DNA of 64,000 bases from Gelatoporia subvermispora B (Eukaryota > Basidiomycota > Agaricomycetes > Polyporales > Gelatoporiaceae), in assembly GCA_000320605.2 (NCBI GenBank), contig KB445795.1, positions 1,474,693 to 1,538,692 on the forward strand, read 5' to 3'. Each line of letters begins with the position of its first letter. Within the stretch, counting starts at the first letter, position 1. The translations under genes were made by a program, and so were the position numbers. Positions 24,854-34,746 of the stretch are shown piece after piece. Under the pieces are notes generated by a model, which made no database searches, was not told the origin of the DNA, and saw nothing but the letters and a program-made list of their open reading frames with translations.

Positions 24854-26535
24854 ATGCGCAAGCCTTCATTATCCCTCGTCTTCTTACCCCTGGCTTCCAC
24901 CCTTCTCGCCGCTGCCAGATTGCATCATTCGCTTGTCCCAGAGGACCCTTACGCCTTTCCCAAGTATCGTGTCACCTTCCTCAACGGTCTCCCCCTCAGC
25001 AACGAGACCGCTCAGCGCTGGCTCCAGGAAGGCCTCCGCGGCGGCGAGCTCGAGTTTACAGACCAGCCATGGAAAGACCAGCAAGTCCCTACCCCCCACC
25101 TAAAGAGCATCGGTGCTGGCCAAGGGCAGCAAGACACGGTCTCTGTCCCTGATGTCTGTACGCCCATCACGGTGCATTCGGTAGTCCTTGTACTCAGATA
25201 CGATTTCATAATCAGCCAAACCCCTCTTTCGCCTCAAATTACACGCTTGAGCGCATGAAACTCGGCCCAGGCCTCTCCTACCTGTGCCTGATACCTCCTC
25301 CGCCTGAGGATACCCCGTTACCCGCGGACGAACCCGAGATAGACATCACTCCGGTCCATAGCTGGTCCCTCCTCCAGCCTCTGGCGGGAACGTGTCTTTA
25401 CGTGCGTCTCGAGCGCACCCCCCGTGACGGCACGGTCGCACTAAATTATTTCTGCAGCACAAACAGGCCTGGTTCACGTACGCGTACTGCCATAATTCAC
25501 ATGTCCGCCAGTTCCACGAGCTGCCGCACCAGCACCCGCACCGTCCAGGTGGGTATTCACATGCCGAATGCGAGCACGTCATGCTGACGGGCTGTATATT
25601 CAAGGCGAATATAGACCCGTCGAGGACACGGAGGTGAGCCTACTTAATCGACCGATGAGATCGCACTGAAGATTGACATACCCCTCGAGTGGGAAGCCTA
25701 TACGCTGGGAAAGGCTCCCCCCTCTTTGGAAGGGGGCGCCGACCTCACCGTCGCAGAGGAAGCTGCCGTGGCAGCGAATATAGAGTTAGCCCGTGGGGCT
25801 GGGTCACGCTACTTGGTCCAGCGATGGGGCGACGGCACGTACTGTGATAAGACGGGAAAGAGCAGAGAAATCGAAGTCCAGGTGAGTTCCCGGCGCGCGA
25901 TCGCCGCCGAGGGCACGTTTGTTCACCCGCGCCGCCAGTTCCACTGCTCGATGACCATGACGGACACGATTCTGTTCGTCAAGGAGACGCAGACGTGCCA
26001 CTACGTGCTGCACATCGCGACGCCGCGGCTCTGCGGCGAGCCGGGCTTCAAGTCGCGCGGCGACACGCGCGAGGAAGCGTACATCCGCTGTCGCGAGATT
26101 GTCAGCGACGCAGAGTACGCGCACGCGGACCGGACCCTGCCCCCCGCCGACCATCCCGTCAAACTGCCCAAGCACAGGAAGCCTGTCATAGCGCCACCGC
26201 CAGAAGAGGCCCCACAGGACACGAAGCCTGCCAAACCCCAGAGCGACATTATTCGCCGTGCCCTCGAGCGAATACTTGGTCGGGCGAACCTGGGCTCAGA
26301 CATGAGTGGCCAGGTGTTCGTTGAGCAGCTAGATGACGGCGACGGCGAGATCATGATCGAGCTTGTGGACACGGAGTTTCCCTTGGAAGGCGACGACGAT
26401 GAGGGCACTGATAGCCGGGCGTCGCACTTGGCCGACGTACTTCGGGCGGCGGGCTATGACATTGTAGGCCAGAAGGCAAGTCAAGCCCAAGAGGACGAAT
26501 CCGAGAAACGTAAACAACGCAGAGACGAGCTCTAA
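24854..26535 (+). CDS. YOS9: Protein OS-9 homologue, ER quality-control lectin
   Basis: ER-lumen lectin that recognises trimmed N-glycans on misfolded proteins and hands them to the Hrd1 ERAD ligase. Starts at ATG 24854 with a clear signal peptide (RKPSLSLVFLPLASTLLAAA). The MRH (mannose-6-phosphate receptor homology) domain spans several exons: YTLERMKLGPGLSYLCLIP, LLQPLAGTCLY, then HKQAWFTYAYCHNSHVRQFHE, RWGDGTYCDKTGKSREIEVQ-FHC and ETQTCHYVLHIATPRLCGEPG. These show the Q/R/E/Y sugar-binding pattern and paired cysteines expected of the family. A long acidic tail follows, and the protein ends QRRDEL, an ER-retrieval signal of the K/H/RDEL type. Introns near 25140-25230, 25410-25470, 25620-25690 and 25880-25940. 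Confidence 0.92.
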
Positions 26536-26980
26536 GTCGCGTTCTAATCGCGACAGGCTAACCCTTTGCTGCACACGAATTACCACACGGCACACGTTGT
26601 TGCTCAAAAGACATACTGTCCAATGTATTGTATGGTTTACGCGTACAATTACATGAGCACTCTTTCTATCATAGGCATGTGTACACGAGGTGCTTTTGTT
26701 GTTGTTCGATGCATGATGTGCGCAGCGCGCGGCAGAAGGATGGGTAATGCGATAGTGGATGCGCGAAGATGCGAAGCGGACGCGAACGGCGGCGGCCAGC
26801 GCGCCTCTCTACAGGGGTGCGCCGCCGTTGCGGCGAAGAGCAAAGCAAGACTGGAGCAGCCTCTATGCACAAAAAGACGGAGATTACGAGTTCGGGCATA
26901 ATAAAAAAGGGGAGAGCAACACATATATACAACCCAAGGCACCTTCGCGATCCGTGCGCCCCGCGCGCCGAGGGGCTACA
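26536..26980. other. Intergenic region between convergent YOS9 and kinase genes
   Basis: 3' flanks only. Open frames that run through 26750-27500 on the plus strand are the antisense of the kinase gene. Confidence 0.45.
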
Positions 26981-29900
26981 CTAGAAGAAGCGACGCTTGT
27001 GCTGCTTCTCGTCGACGGCGACCTTGATGTGCGTGTGATTCTGGTGGGCGCCCTCGCGCGAGCAGGGGACGATGCTCTTGAGCCACTCGTCGCCGTCGTC
27101 CATGTCCTCGGGCGCATGCGCGTGGTCCTGGCACGCGGGCGAGTCGCGCGCGTGCGAGTTGCACCCGCAGAGCAGGTCGCCCGAGCGACCGCGCCCGCGG
27201 AGGAGGTCCGTGAGCGTGCAGCGCGCGCTGGGCTCGACGAAGAGCATGCGCCGCAGCGCGGGGCGCGCCTCGCGCGGGAGCAGGCGGAAGATGGACTCGG
27301 CGCCGCCCGTGCTGAACGTCGCGACGGACGCGCGGCTGTCCGCGCGCGCACGCCGCGCATCGGCCTTGCTCTCCTTCGCGGTGCGCAGCGTCGAGGTCGA
27401 CGACGCGCACATCGTCGGCTCCGCGCCGTAGTCCTTCTCCTTGACCGTCGCGCCGGACTTGGCGGACTGCTCGGACGGGGGCGTCTTTGCTGACGCAGCG
27501 GCGGGGGCAGGGAGCGCGAGCCCGTTCATCGAGACGGCCTTGGCGCGCGGGTTTGCGGCGCGGATCGTCGGGGTGTCCTGGACGGCCGAATCGGAGTCGG
27601 GCGACACGGTGCCTGCACGGCGGCGTGGCGCCGCGGGGCTGAGCGTAGGCGAGGCCGGCAAGCTCTCCGTCGAGGTGCCGGGGCGCGCAAACTGGCGCAC
27701 AGAAGGATCCATGTCCTCTGGGCTCGAGTGTGCGCGGAGGGAGAGGGAAGAGTCGAGGACGGCAGGCAGCGTCGCCGTGCTCGGAGACAGCGGAGCGGCA
27801 GAACCCTGCAGGGACGCACGAACGCGATTGCGTCGGCGGATCGCTTCCCGCTGCTCTGGCGACAGCGCGCTGTCTGTGTCGATCTCCCCTTCCTCCGGCG
27901 AAGCAGAGCCAGACGTCGACCCGGAGCCCGACCCTGAGATGGAGAGCGCATCCGCGGACGGGACAGTGAGCGCGGTGCTGTGCGTGCTGGTCGTGTCGGT
28001 CATGGACAGTTTATCTGGCTCCACGGACGACTCGGTGCCGGTGCTGTAGCCGCGCTCGGTATGGGCGAGCGACGGAGCGGGCTCCTTGCTCTTCTGGTCA
28101 TCCTGTAAGGACCGCTGCTCCGGGCCGGCAGAGCCCTGCTTGGGCTCCTCCTGGCTCTCCGAGCGATCCTTGATAGCGGGCGGCGTGGGCTTCTGCGACA
28201 GATCGGGGTGGGCATGGACAAATGCGCGGAAGGACGGGTCCGTCTTGGGGTCAGGGATCTTCCATGGGAAGCGCCTGAGGACCATGCACATGAAAATGAT
28301 GGCGACGCTCCAGACATCCGTCTTGCGAGGATCATACGTCGTTTGGGTGAGTACCTCCGGTGCGAGGTATGGATCTGACCCGACAATACCAGCCGCAAGA
28401 GTCGTCTTCTTCCCGGGATAGTGGAAGACGGTCGCCGTACCGAAGTCAATGAGCTTGACGACGTTGTCCTTGGTCATGACGCAGTTGTCCAGCTTGAGGT
28501 CACGATGCGCAAGTCCGAGAGAGTGCAGGTACTCAACGCCATCGCAGATCTGGCGGAAAACGCAGTAGATCTCCGGACGTGTCATGTTCCCAGACATGAC
28601 GACGCTAAACAAGTCATATGGCGCATATTCCATGACCTGAGCTAAATGAGCCACATGAATAGCGAAAAGAGTTCAGAGCCACGTACCTCGTAATAGTGCC
28701 CGTGGTCCGTCACAATATCGACGGTCTCGATGATATTCGGGTGCTTCAGCGTGCTGCCCACGCAGAATTCCGCCGTGACCTTCTTCTGGTACTCCCTCTC
28801 ACTCTCGCCCTGCCTCTTCGGACGAAATTCCTTGACCGCAAAGGTCGTCCCGCCGTGTTTGCTCGACGCGCGGATTAAACGCACTGTTCCACCAGCGCCT
28901 GATCCAAGTACACGTCCCCACTTGCCGTACTTCTTCGACATATGCGCGTGTGTCGCGGTCGAGAGCGACGCGGCGGAGTGCGCAGGTGTAGATGCGCCAG
29001 AGGCAGTGGGCGAACGACGATGCTTGCCTGGAAGACGCGACGACGCAGTTGACGGCGCCACCGAAGGAGCGACCGACTGTGCGACCGACTGCGCGACCGA
29101 CGGCGCAGCAGACTGGCCGGAGCCGCGCGACTCGGTCCGCACAGGCGAGCGAGAGCTCACCTTGCTGCTGCTCGCCGTCACGGCAGACTCTGCGCCGGGC
29201 GAGGGCGTCTTTACAATGCGCTTCTCGTGCTCTGCCTTCTCGTGCCCGTCCCTCTGCTCCTTGTCCTTATGGCCCCGCAGGAACGTCGAGAAGCGATGAT
29301 GCTCGCGCGCACGCTCAGCGACGTGCTCTACCGAGCTGGACGCCGACCCAGAGCCAGGCGTGCTGGCTGCGGGCGTCCCCGCTGCGGACGGGGTGGCGAG
29401 ACCTGGCACTGCATGTATCAGGGGAGATTGGTCAAACGCAGGGCCGCGGCGCTGCTCGCTGGGCAGCTGATGCGGATCTGCAGGCGTGGCTATACTGCCA
29501 GAACTCGCCGACTCGCTCACCGGTGTCTGCGCACGATGGGGGTGGGTTATGTGGTGGTTCAGGAAACGCTTCAGATCGTGCAAGGGGCCGGGGAGGTGCT
29601 TCCCGCTCCTGATGGAGCTACCATGCGAGCCCGTGGGTGTGGAGGGTATCGTCGGGGGCGTCGGCACGGGCTCGTGCTCTGGAGAGCCGCGAGCGGGCGT
29701 GTCGACGGGACTCGGCGCCCCGGACACGCTCGCCTTGCGGAAGGCCAGGCGGATGGGGGAGGCCGGGGTCTGGTCGTGCGCCGGGTTTGGCGAACCGGGC
29801 GCAGACGAGCCCGGGGAGGAGGCAGGCGAGGGCGTGCGGGGCGCAAAGGCGGTGGAGAGGAACGAGCGAGACGGGCGTCTCGTGGATAGCGGAGCCTGGA

Positions 29901-30259
29901 ACGGGGTGTGCGACGGAGGCAAGTTAGTAAAGACACGGGGATGAGGAATGGCAGGGACGTATGGGGATGTTCGGAATGTGCGCAATACAGACCTGCTCCT
30001 GGGGTAGACTGTCGGACGGGGGCACCGCGTCCTGGGATGCAGATGGGGATGGTGGAAAGGTAGGCGTGGGTTGGGGAGAGGGAGTCTGGAGAGCAATGGA
30101 GGGGGGTAATGGGGGCTCGAGGGGGGTTGGCAAACCCGAAGGTTTTGGCGGGATGGGGTCGAGGGAGATGGCGTTCTGGTGGGATGCAGGGTCTGGGTCT
30201 CCGTGGCAAGGCTTGGGTATTGAGAGTGAGACGGGCTGCATGGGACGAGCGGAAAGCAT
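26981..30259 (-). CDS. HAL4: Ser/Thr protein kinase, Hal4(Sat4)/Hal5/Npr1 family
   Basis: Fungal kinases of this family stabilise plasma-membrane transporters such as the Trk potassium uptake system. Three exons give about 1043 residues: 29993-30259, 28687-29895 and 26981-28636. The first intron (29896-29992) has a GTCTGT donor and a perfect TACTAAC branch site. The N-terminal 400 residues are S/P-rich. The kinase domain starts near residue 410: [11 protein letters not shown] (glycine loop), FAVKEF (ATP lysine), [12 protein letters not shown] (catalytic loop), [20 protein letters not shown] and [15 protein letters not shown]. An about 300-residue S/E/P-rich segment (roughly 640-936) then separates [20 protein letters not shown] from the last kinase helices ([30 protein letters not shown]). 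The C-terminal tail is Cys/His-rich. Family placement comes from the domain motifs; the transporter role is inferred. Confidence 0.9.
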
Positions 30260-31952
30260 GGCGTGGAGGAGGAAATAGTCGTCGGTTGCGACGAGGAGGG
30301 GGAGGATAGGATGGTGGTGGTGATGGAGAGGAGGAAAGCGCGGCTGGTGGAAACCGACGGAGGGACAGGCGAAGACGGATGGATGGGAGCGAGGGATGGA
30401 CGCACTCTGTTATCCTCAACCGCTCAATCACTCGGCCCCATCTCAGATCCTCGGTCCGGCCAATGCGGCTCATCCTCTCCCGTCGCACTCTGAATAATAT
30501 TTCTTGCTCCCTCCCGTGTGTCCCCGCATCTCCCTGCATCTCCTTTGATAATCCATCTACTGCTCTTCGCTGCTCAATTCCGGATCTGCCACCCACATGC
30601 GCGCAGTGGCCGTCGAGGCAGGGTTGCTCGCGTGGCAGCGTTGGGTGACAGGCCAGCTAGCATGACTGTAGCCCGAAACGTCATACTTCGCACCGTATTA
30701 GAGCGCGCGTCTTTGGCCACTTCCGGCGCCCTGCCGCTGCGGCAGGCGTGCCGACCGACGCTCCCGGGGGCCTCGTGGCCCCCGCCAATGCGAGGAGGCG
30801 GCCGCTCCACTCGCCGGAGAGTGCCCTCAGTCACCGCTGCGCCCATCCCAGAACGCTTGCTGCCATCGGCCAGCGCGTGCAGCTCATTCCGAACGGCCCC
30901 ACTCCGCCCCGGCCGCGTTCCATGCCGCGATGCCGCACCCCGCCAGGCATCGGCCACGGCGTAAGCCCATATTGCCAACGGCCGCCAACGACCAGGTCAC
31001 GCTCCGCCCGCTCCTTGGCCCGTCCATTCCCACCCGCCCCGCGCCCGCCTCCAGCCAGCAGCTTGTTCGCCCGCCCAGCCCAGCCACCGCCCAGCGCATC
31101 CCAGCGCGCCTCCTCCAGCGTTTCACCAATGCTTGGTGCTCTCTGACAGCCCCGACGGGCAATGCATTTCTCCCCTCCGACTCATTTGCGTGCTATCGGA
31201 CATGCTCGGACCTCTCTCTCCCACCCATATCCGCCCGTTCGCTGACATCCGCAACGCTGTTCTCCAAACACAACGGCATGCCCAGTGCGCTTGGTCAGAC
31301 TTGGTCTCCATTCCAAATCCTACGCCCAATCCGCCCTCTCCCACAGGACGCACGCGCGCTCCCACCGCAGCGCCAGGCAGCACCTCGAACCGTCTGCCGC
31401 CAATTGGATCATGCACGCTCCCATCTATACATGGCCTACACCAACACGCTACTAGCTGCCCGCAGCCTACGGTAGCACGCCCCTCCGTCGCCCTGCCGCC
31501 CATCTCCTCCGCAAACACATGCTGCCGCGTCCCGCGACGCGTCCAACTCGGACCTTCCGCGGTAGCAACCCCTCTCCCGCACAATCCCCGCCCCGCCCGT
31601 CCAATCGCGCATCAGCGCGCCAGCTTCGACCCGCACAGCAGCCTACACACGGCGTGCATCCTCGTTCAATCCGCTCCGCGTGGCGGTGGCACGCGCCCAT
31701 ATTTCGAATCACCGAGCCAATATGAAGACGCGAAGCGCGAACAGAGTTTCAAGAACCGCCCAGCCCGACCCCGACCCCGACCGCGTCCCTGCCTGTGCAG
31801 CCTGGCGTGCCTTGACAGATTCGCTCCCTTCGAGCAGCGCGCGCGTCATCATTCATTGTCCAGCGTGTTTCCGCACCTGCTTTCGTACGCCCGTCCAGGC
31901 CTCGCCCTGCTCCGCGCACTACTCCCGCACTTCGCCACGACCCTGCGTGCAG

Positions 31953-32016
31953 CCCCATTGGCCAACAAGTGGATCCTCGTCTCCCAACGCGTGCCTGTGC
32001 TCACGGGCCAATGGGG
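31953..32016. repeat. Inverted repeat carrying CCAAT boxes
   Basis: CCCCATTGGCC (31953-31963) and its exact reverse complement GGCCAATGGGG (32006-32016) are 42 bp apart. Each arm holds an ATTGG/CCAAT pentamer; further ATTGG pentamers occur near 32031, 32091 and 32890. Confidence 0.45.
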
Positions 32017-32379
32017 TTGGGCTCAAGTGTGATTGGGCCCAGGACTCGCAGCGGCGCGTGTCCGTCCTGAGCATTCACCTAGATGCGATTGGGCACGAAG
32101 ACGCGGACACTAACACGATCAGCGAGCGGAATAGGTCAAGAAACACGCTGCGAAAGATACTCGCTCGCCTTCCGTTTCGCCGACCGCTGCGCTATCACTC
32201 CTCGCTACAGCTGACGGCGGCACGCACTCCGCGCGAATTTGTTTTGCGCCCCATTGCGTGATCTTTCTCGGACCACTTGCGTGCAGCGGCTTTGGCGTGT
32301 CGCGAGCATCTCGACGTCATAGGTGTCACTTTCAACGCCCCAAAGCTGCAGGGATCTGGCGACGATGATGCTTGGTACA

Positions 32380-32430
32380 CGCCGGTACGTGTGTTTGTCA
32401 CGTGCAGTACGTCCCTGTTACGTACCGGCG
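32380..32430. repeat. Perfect 11-bp inverted repeat (possible hairpin) around a CACGTG box
   Basis: CGCCGGTACGT (32380-32390) pairs exactly with ACGTACCGGCG (32420-32430). The 29-nt loop holds the palindrome CACGTG at 32399-32404, a site type used by bHLH factors in fungi. Confidence 0.5.
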
Positions 32431-33949
32431 GCGCAGATCGCGCTCAGCCCACGCGATGTTGGTCTTTTGGCTCTAATCGGATCTATCACCGGTGTCAGCA
32501 ATGCCTCTAACTGCGGTCTGCCGTGGATGAGCCATCGAAGCCATAACCTGGTATGCAGCAGATGACCAATGGCAAGTACCCCGTGCTGCAGGTCTCCACA
32601 ACGGTTGAAACATTGCGAAGACCCAAACCGTATGCGATGACCTCTTGCACGTTGCGCATCGACGTCGGCCTCCGAGCTCGGAAGCTTACTATGTCGTTCT
32701 CAAACACACAAAGTGGCCATTGGTGCGCTTTGCAAGCTAGCCAAAGCCTTAGTCACGCAGGTTTCCAACTTTCAGAAGGCCGCCTTAGCAAGGTCCGGCT
32801 ATCAGTGCCGAACCAGAACTCGAAGCTCAGCGCCGCGGATTCTCGATCAGACTCACATACCCGGTAGCGTCTTATGCTAGTTCCTTCTGATTGGGTTCTA
32901 GCTACCCTGCCGGCTACCTGCCTCCTCCCCCACTTCTTTCACTCGGACTGCTCAGCCGCCTTCGGTCGCACGGCTAGAGCTTGTCGACCGCACTCCAAGG
33001 TCATCTGCTGTGATTCCTGGAGTACGCGGCCTGCCCGTTTCTGCGTGTCCGGACGGGTCAAAATCGGCTTGCACATCTCTGTGTCGGCTTGCTTTGCATT
33101 GTCTTTTTGACGCAAGTCGCGTCTCGTATCGGGCTTGGGTATGTAAGTAGATAACACTCCGAATGACAATCTGATTGCCCCCGCCATCTTCGCGAACGGT
33201 GCACCGTCACAGCTGCATCCGCGATCTTGGTAATCTGGGGATGCCGCCAGGTAAGATCGCGCTCGGCACAGAGGGGTGCTTGCAACGTTCGACGCGCCAC
33301 CAGGTCGCCGACCCACAGAACGCCCGCCGGAACGCGCACGGAAAAGGACAAATGCCAGTGTGCGTATGTCGCGCCGGGCACGGCTTGCGCCTGGGAATCA
33401 TGCAAAGGGGGCTGTCTGCGGCTCGGTGCGATGTGATGGATCAAGGATGGCGATATTGGACTCGATCGGAGTTGCTTAGCCGTGCCTGGTGGTGCGCGCG
33501 CGTCGGGCGGGGCGCACCATCGACGGCGCGCGCATCGTCGAAGGCGGGCCGCAGCTGGCAGGCGGGCAGCGAGCACCGGGGCTTGCACGATGCGGCCGCC
33601 TGCGCGCTGAGCGGGCCCGACGGAGGCAAGTGCGCTGGTCCGCTGCGCGCCGCTGCATGCCTCCGAGGGCGGCTTCGACCGCGCCAGGGTCGGCGTTATC
33701 GCACACGATCGTCTTCACGCGGCGATCGCGTCAGACGTTGGCAGCGCCGATCGCCCGCCACCCGCAGCCGCCCGCCATGCGCACCGTGCAGGGTGGCAGG
33801 GTGCAGGGAGGTGCAGGGCTGCCCGCCGCCGCCCTCCCCGCGGGCGCCCTAAATCCTAACCCTGGCGAAACACATCACCCCGCCCCCGGCCGGTCCCTCC
33901 GCTCCGGGCTCCGGCCACCGGGCCACGGCCTTACCGGTGCCCGCCGGCC

Positions 33950-33968
33950 GTGCGCCCCGCGGGCGCAC
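33950..33968. repeat. GC-rich hairpin, 8-bp stem and 3-nt loop
   Basis: GTGCGCCC, CGC loop, GGGCGCAC. The stem is perfect. There is no T-tract, and a terminator role is not expected in a fungal nucleus. Confidence 0.4.
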
Positions 33969-34746
33969 CTGTCAGTGATCGCTCTCCACATGAAATTTGA
34001 CAGGACGTTTTGCCGTATGTTTTTTTTCTCTTGTCCGACGGGAGCTCTGCAGGCCTCCGAAGATGTCATCGCGTTTTTCGGCGATCAGGGGGATCGGCTT
34101 TTCGAGCTTTTGCACGCCGCTCGGTCCCGAGGCCTGGGATAGGAGGGCCCGAGGGGACCGGAGCGGACGGGGCCAGTGCGGAGAAATGAGGTTATGGCAG
34201 GTTATAACCCACTGGAAACCCGACCAGATGACGACCCGGATGACGACGCGGTCGGTCCTCTTGGTTTGAGGGTCGCGGGAAGCACCATAAGCCAATTCCT
34301 CCGACCCCCGTCACCAGTGTGAAGGGTCGCTACTGTCGGGATGTGAACACTGTATGTTGTACTTGGATCTCCAGAGATGACTACGCAGAGCATACTTTGG
34401 CCTCACAGCCTTCGAACAAGCTCACCGAGATGAAAGACTCCGGAGTCGGATCACGTCATTAGAATGTGCACGGCACTGCAACTTCTGCACCGTCCTGTCC
34501 ATGTCGCACACGTCGAGGACCAGGTGCTCCCGATTGAGATGTGATTGATACAACAGATATGATAACAGATACAGCCGGTATGCGCCGCAGGATCGTCCTC
34601 GGTGCACATCGAGAGCTGATCGCAAGCAAGGACGGAGTCAAAGGAGCGACGCCCTCGCACCGTCGCACGTTCGTTCGCGAGCACCACTCCGCGTCGACGA
34701 GAGGCGCATGCGTACCCGCTGCGCCATCTCGCACAGGTCCTTTCCC

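Larger units (their letters stand above)
30260..34746. other. 4.5-kb region without a supported gene
   Basis: Divergently flanked on the left by the kinase start; the PRP28 3' end is on the right. From about 30700 to 32250 the plus strand is visibly richer in C than G, producing long open frames in several phases whose translations are P/R/S/A-rich and match nothing. From about 33480 to 33990 the DNA is extremely GC-rich. I see no transposase, reverse transcriptase or terminal repeats. Short inverted repeats are listed separately. It could hold regulatory DNA, a non-coding transcript or a decayed element. Confidence 0.5.

Noticed and set aside
26759..29944. Plus-strand frames of 100-240 codons
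   Set aside because: Antisense of the Hal4-like kinase gene, which has all kinase motifs on the minus strand.
30930..32261. Long overlapping plus-strand open frames (up to 299 codons)
   Set aside because: Open in two or three phases at once and P/R/S/A-rich because of the C bias and lack of stops; no domain, no conserved splice joins. Treated as non-coding.
33476..33718. Minus-strand peptide with VCDNADPGAVEAAL, faintly like a phage terminase segment
   Set aside because: Very short, in extreme GC-rich DNA, no flanking motifs; similarity is likely chance.
33950..33968. GC hairpin as a transcription terminator
   Set aside because: Rho-independent terminators are not used in fungal nuclei and no T-tract follows.
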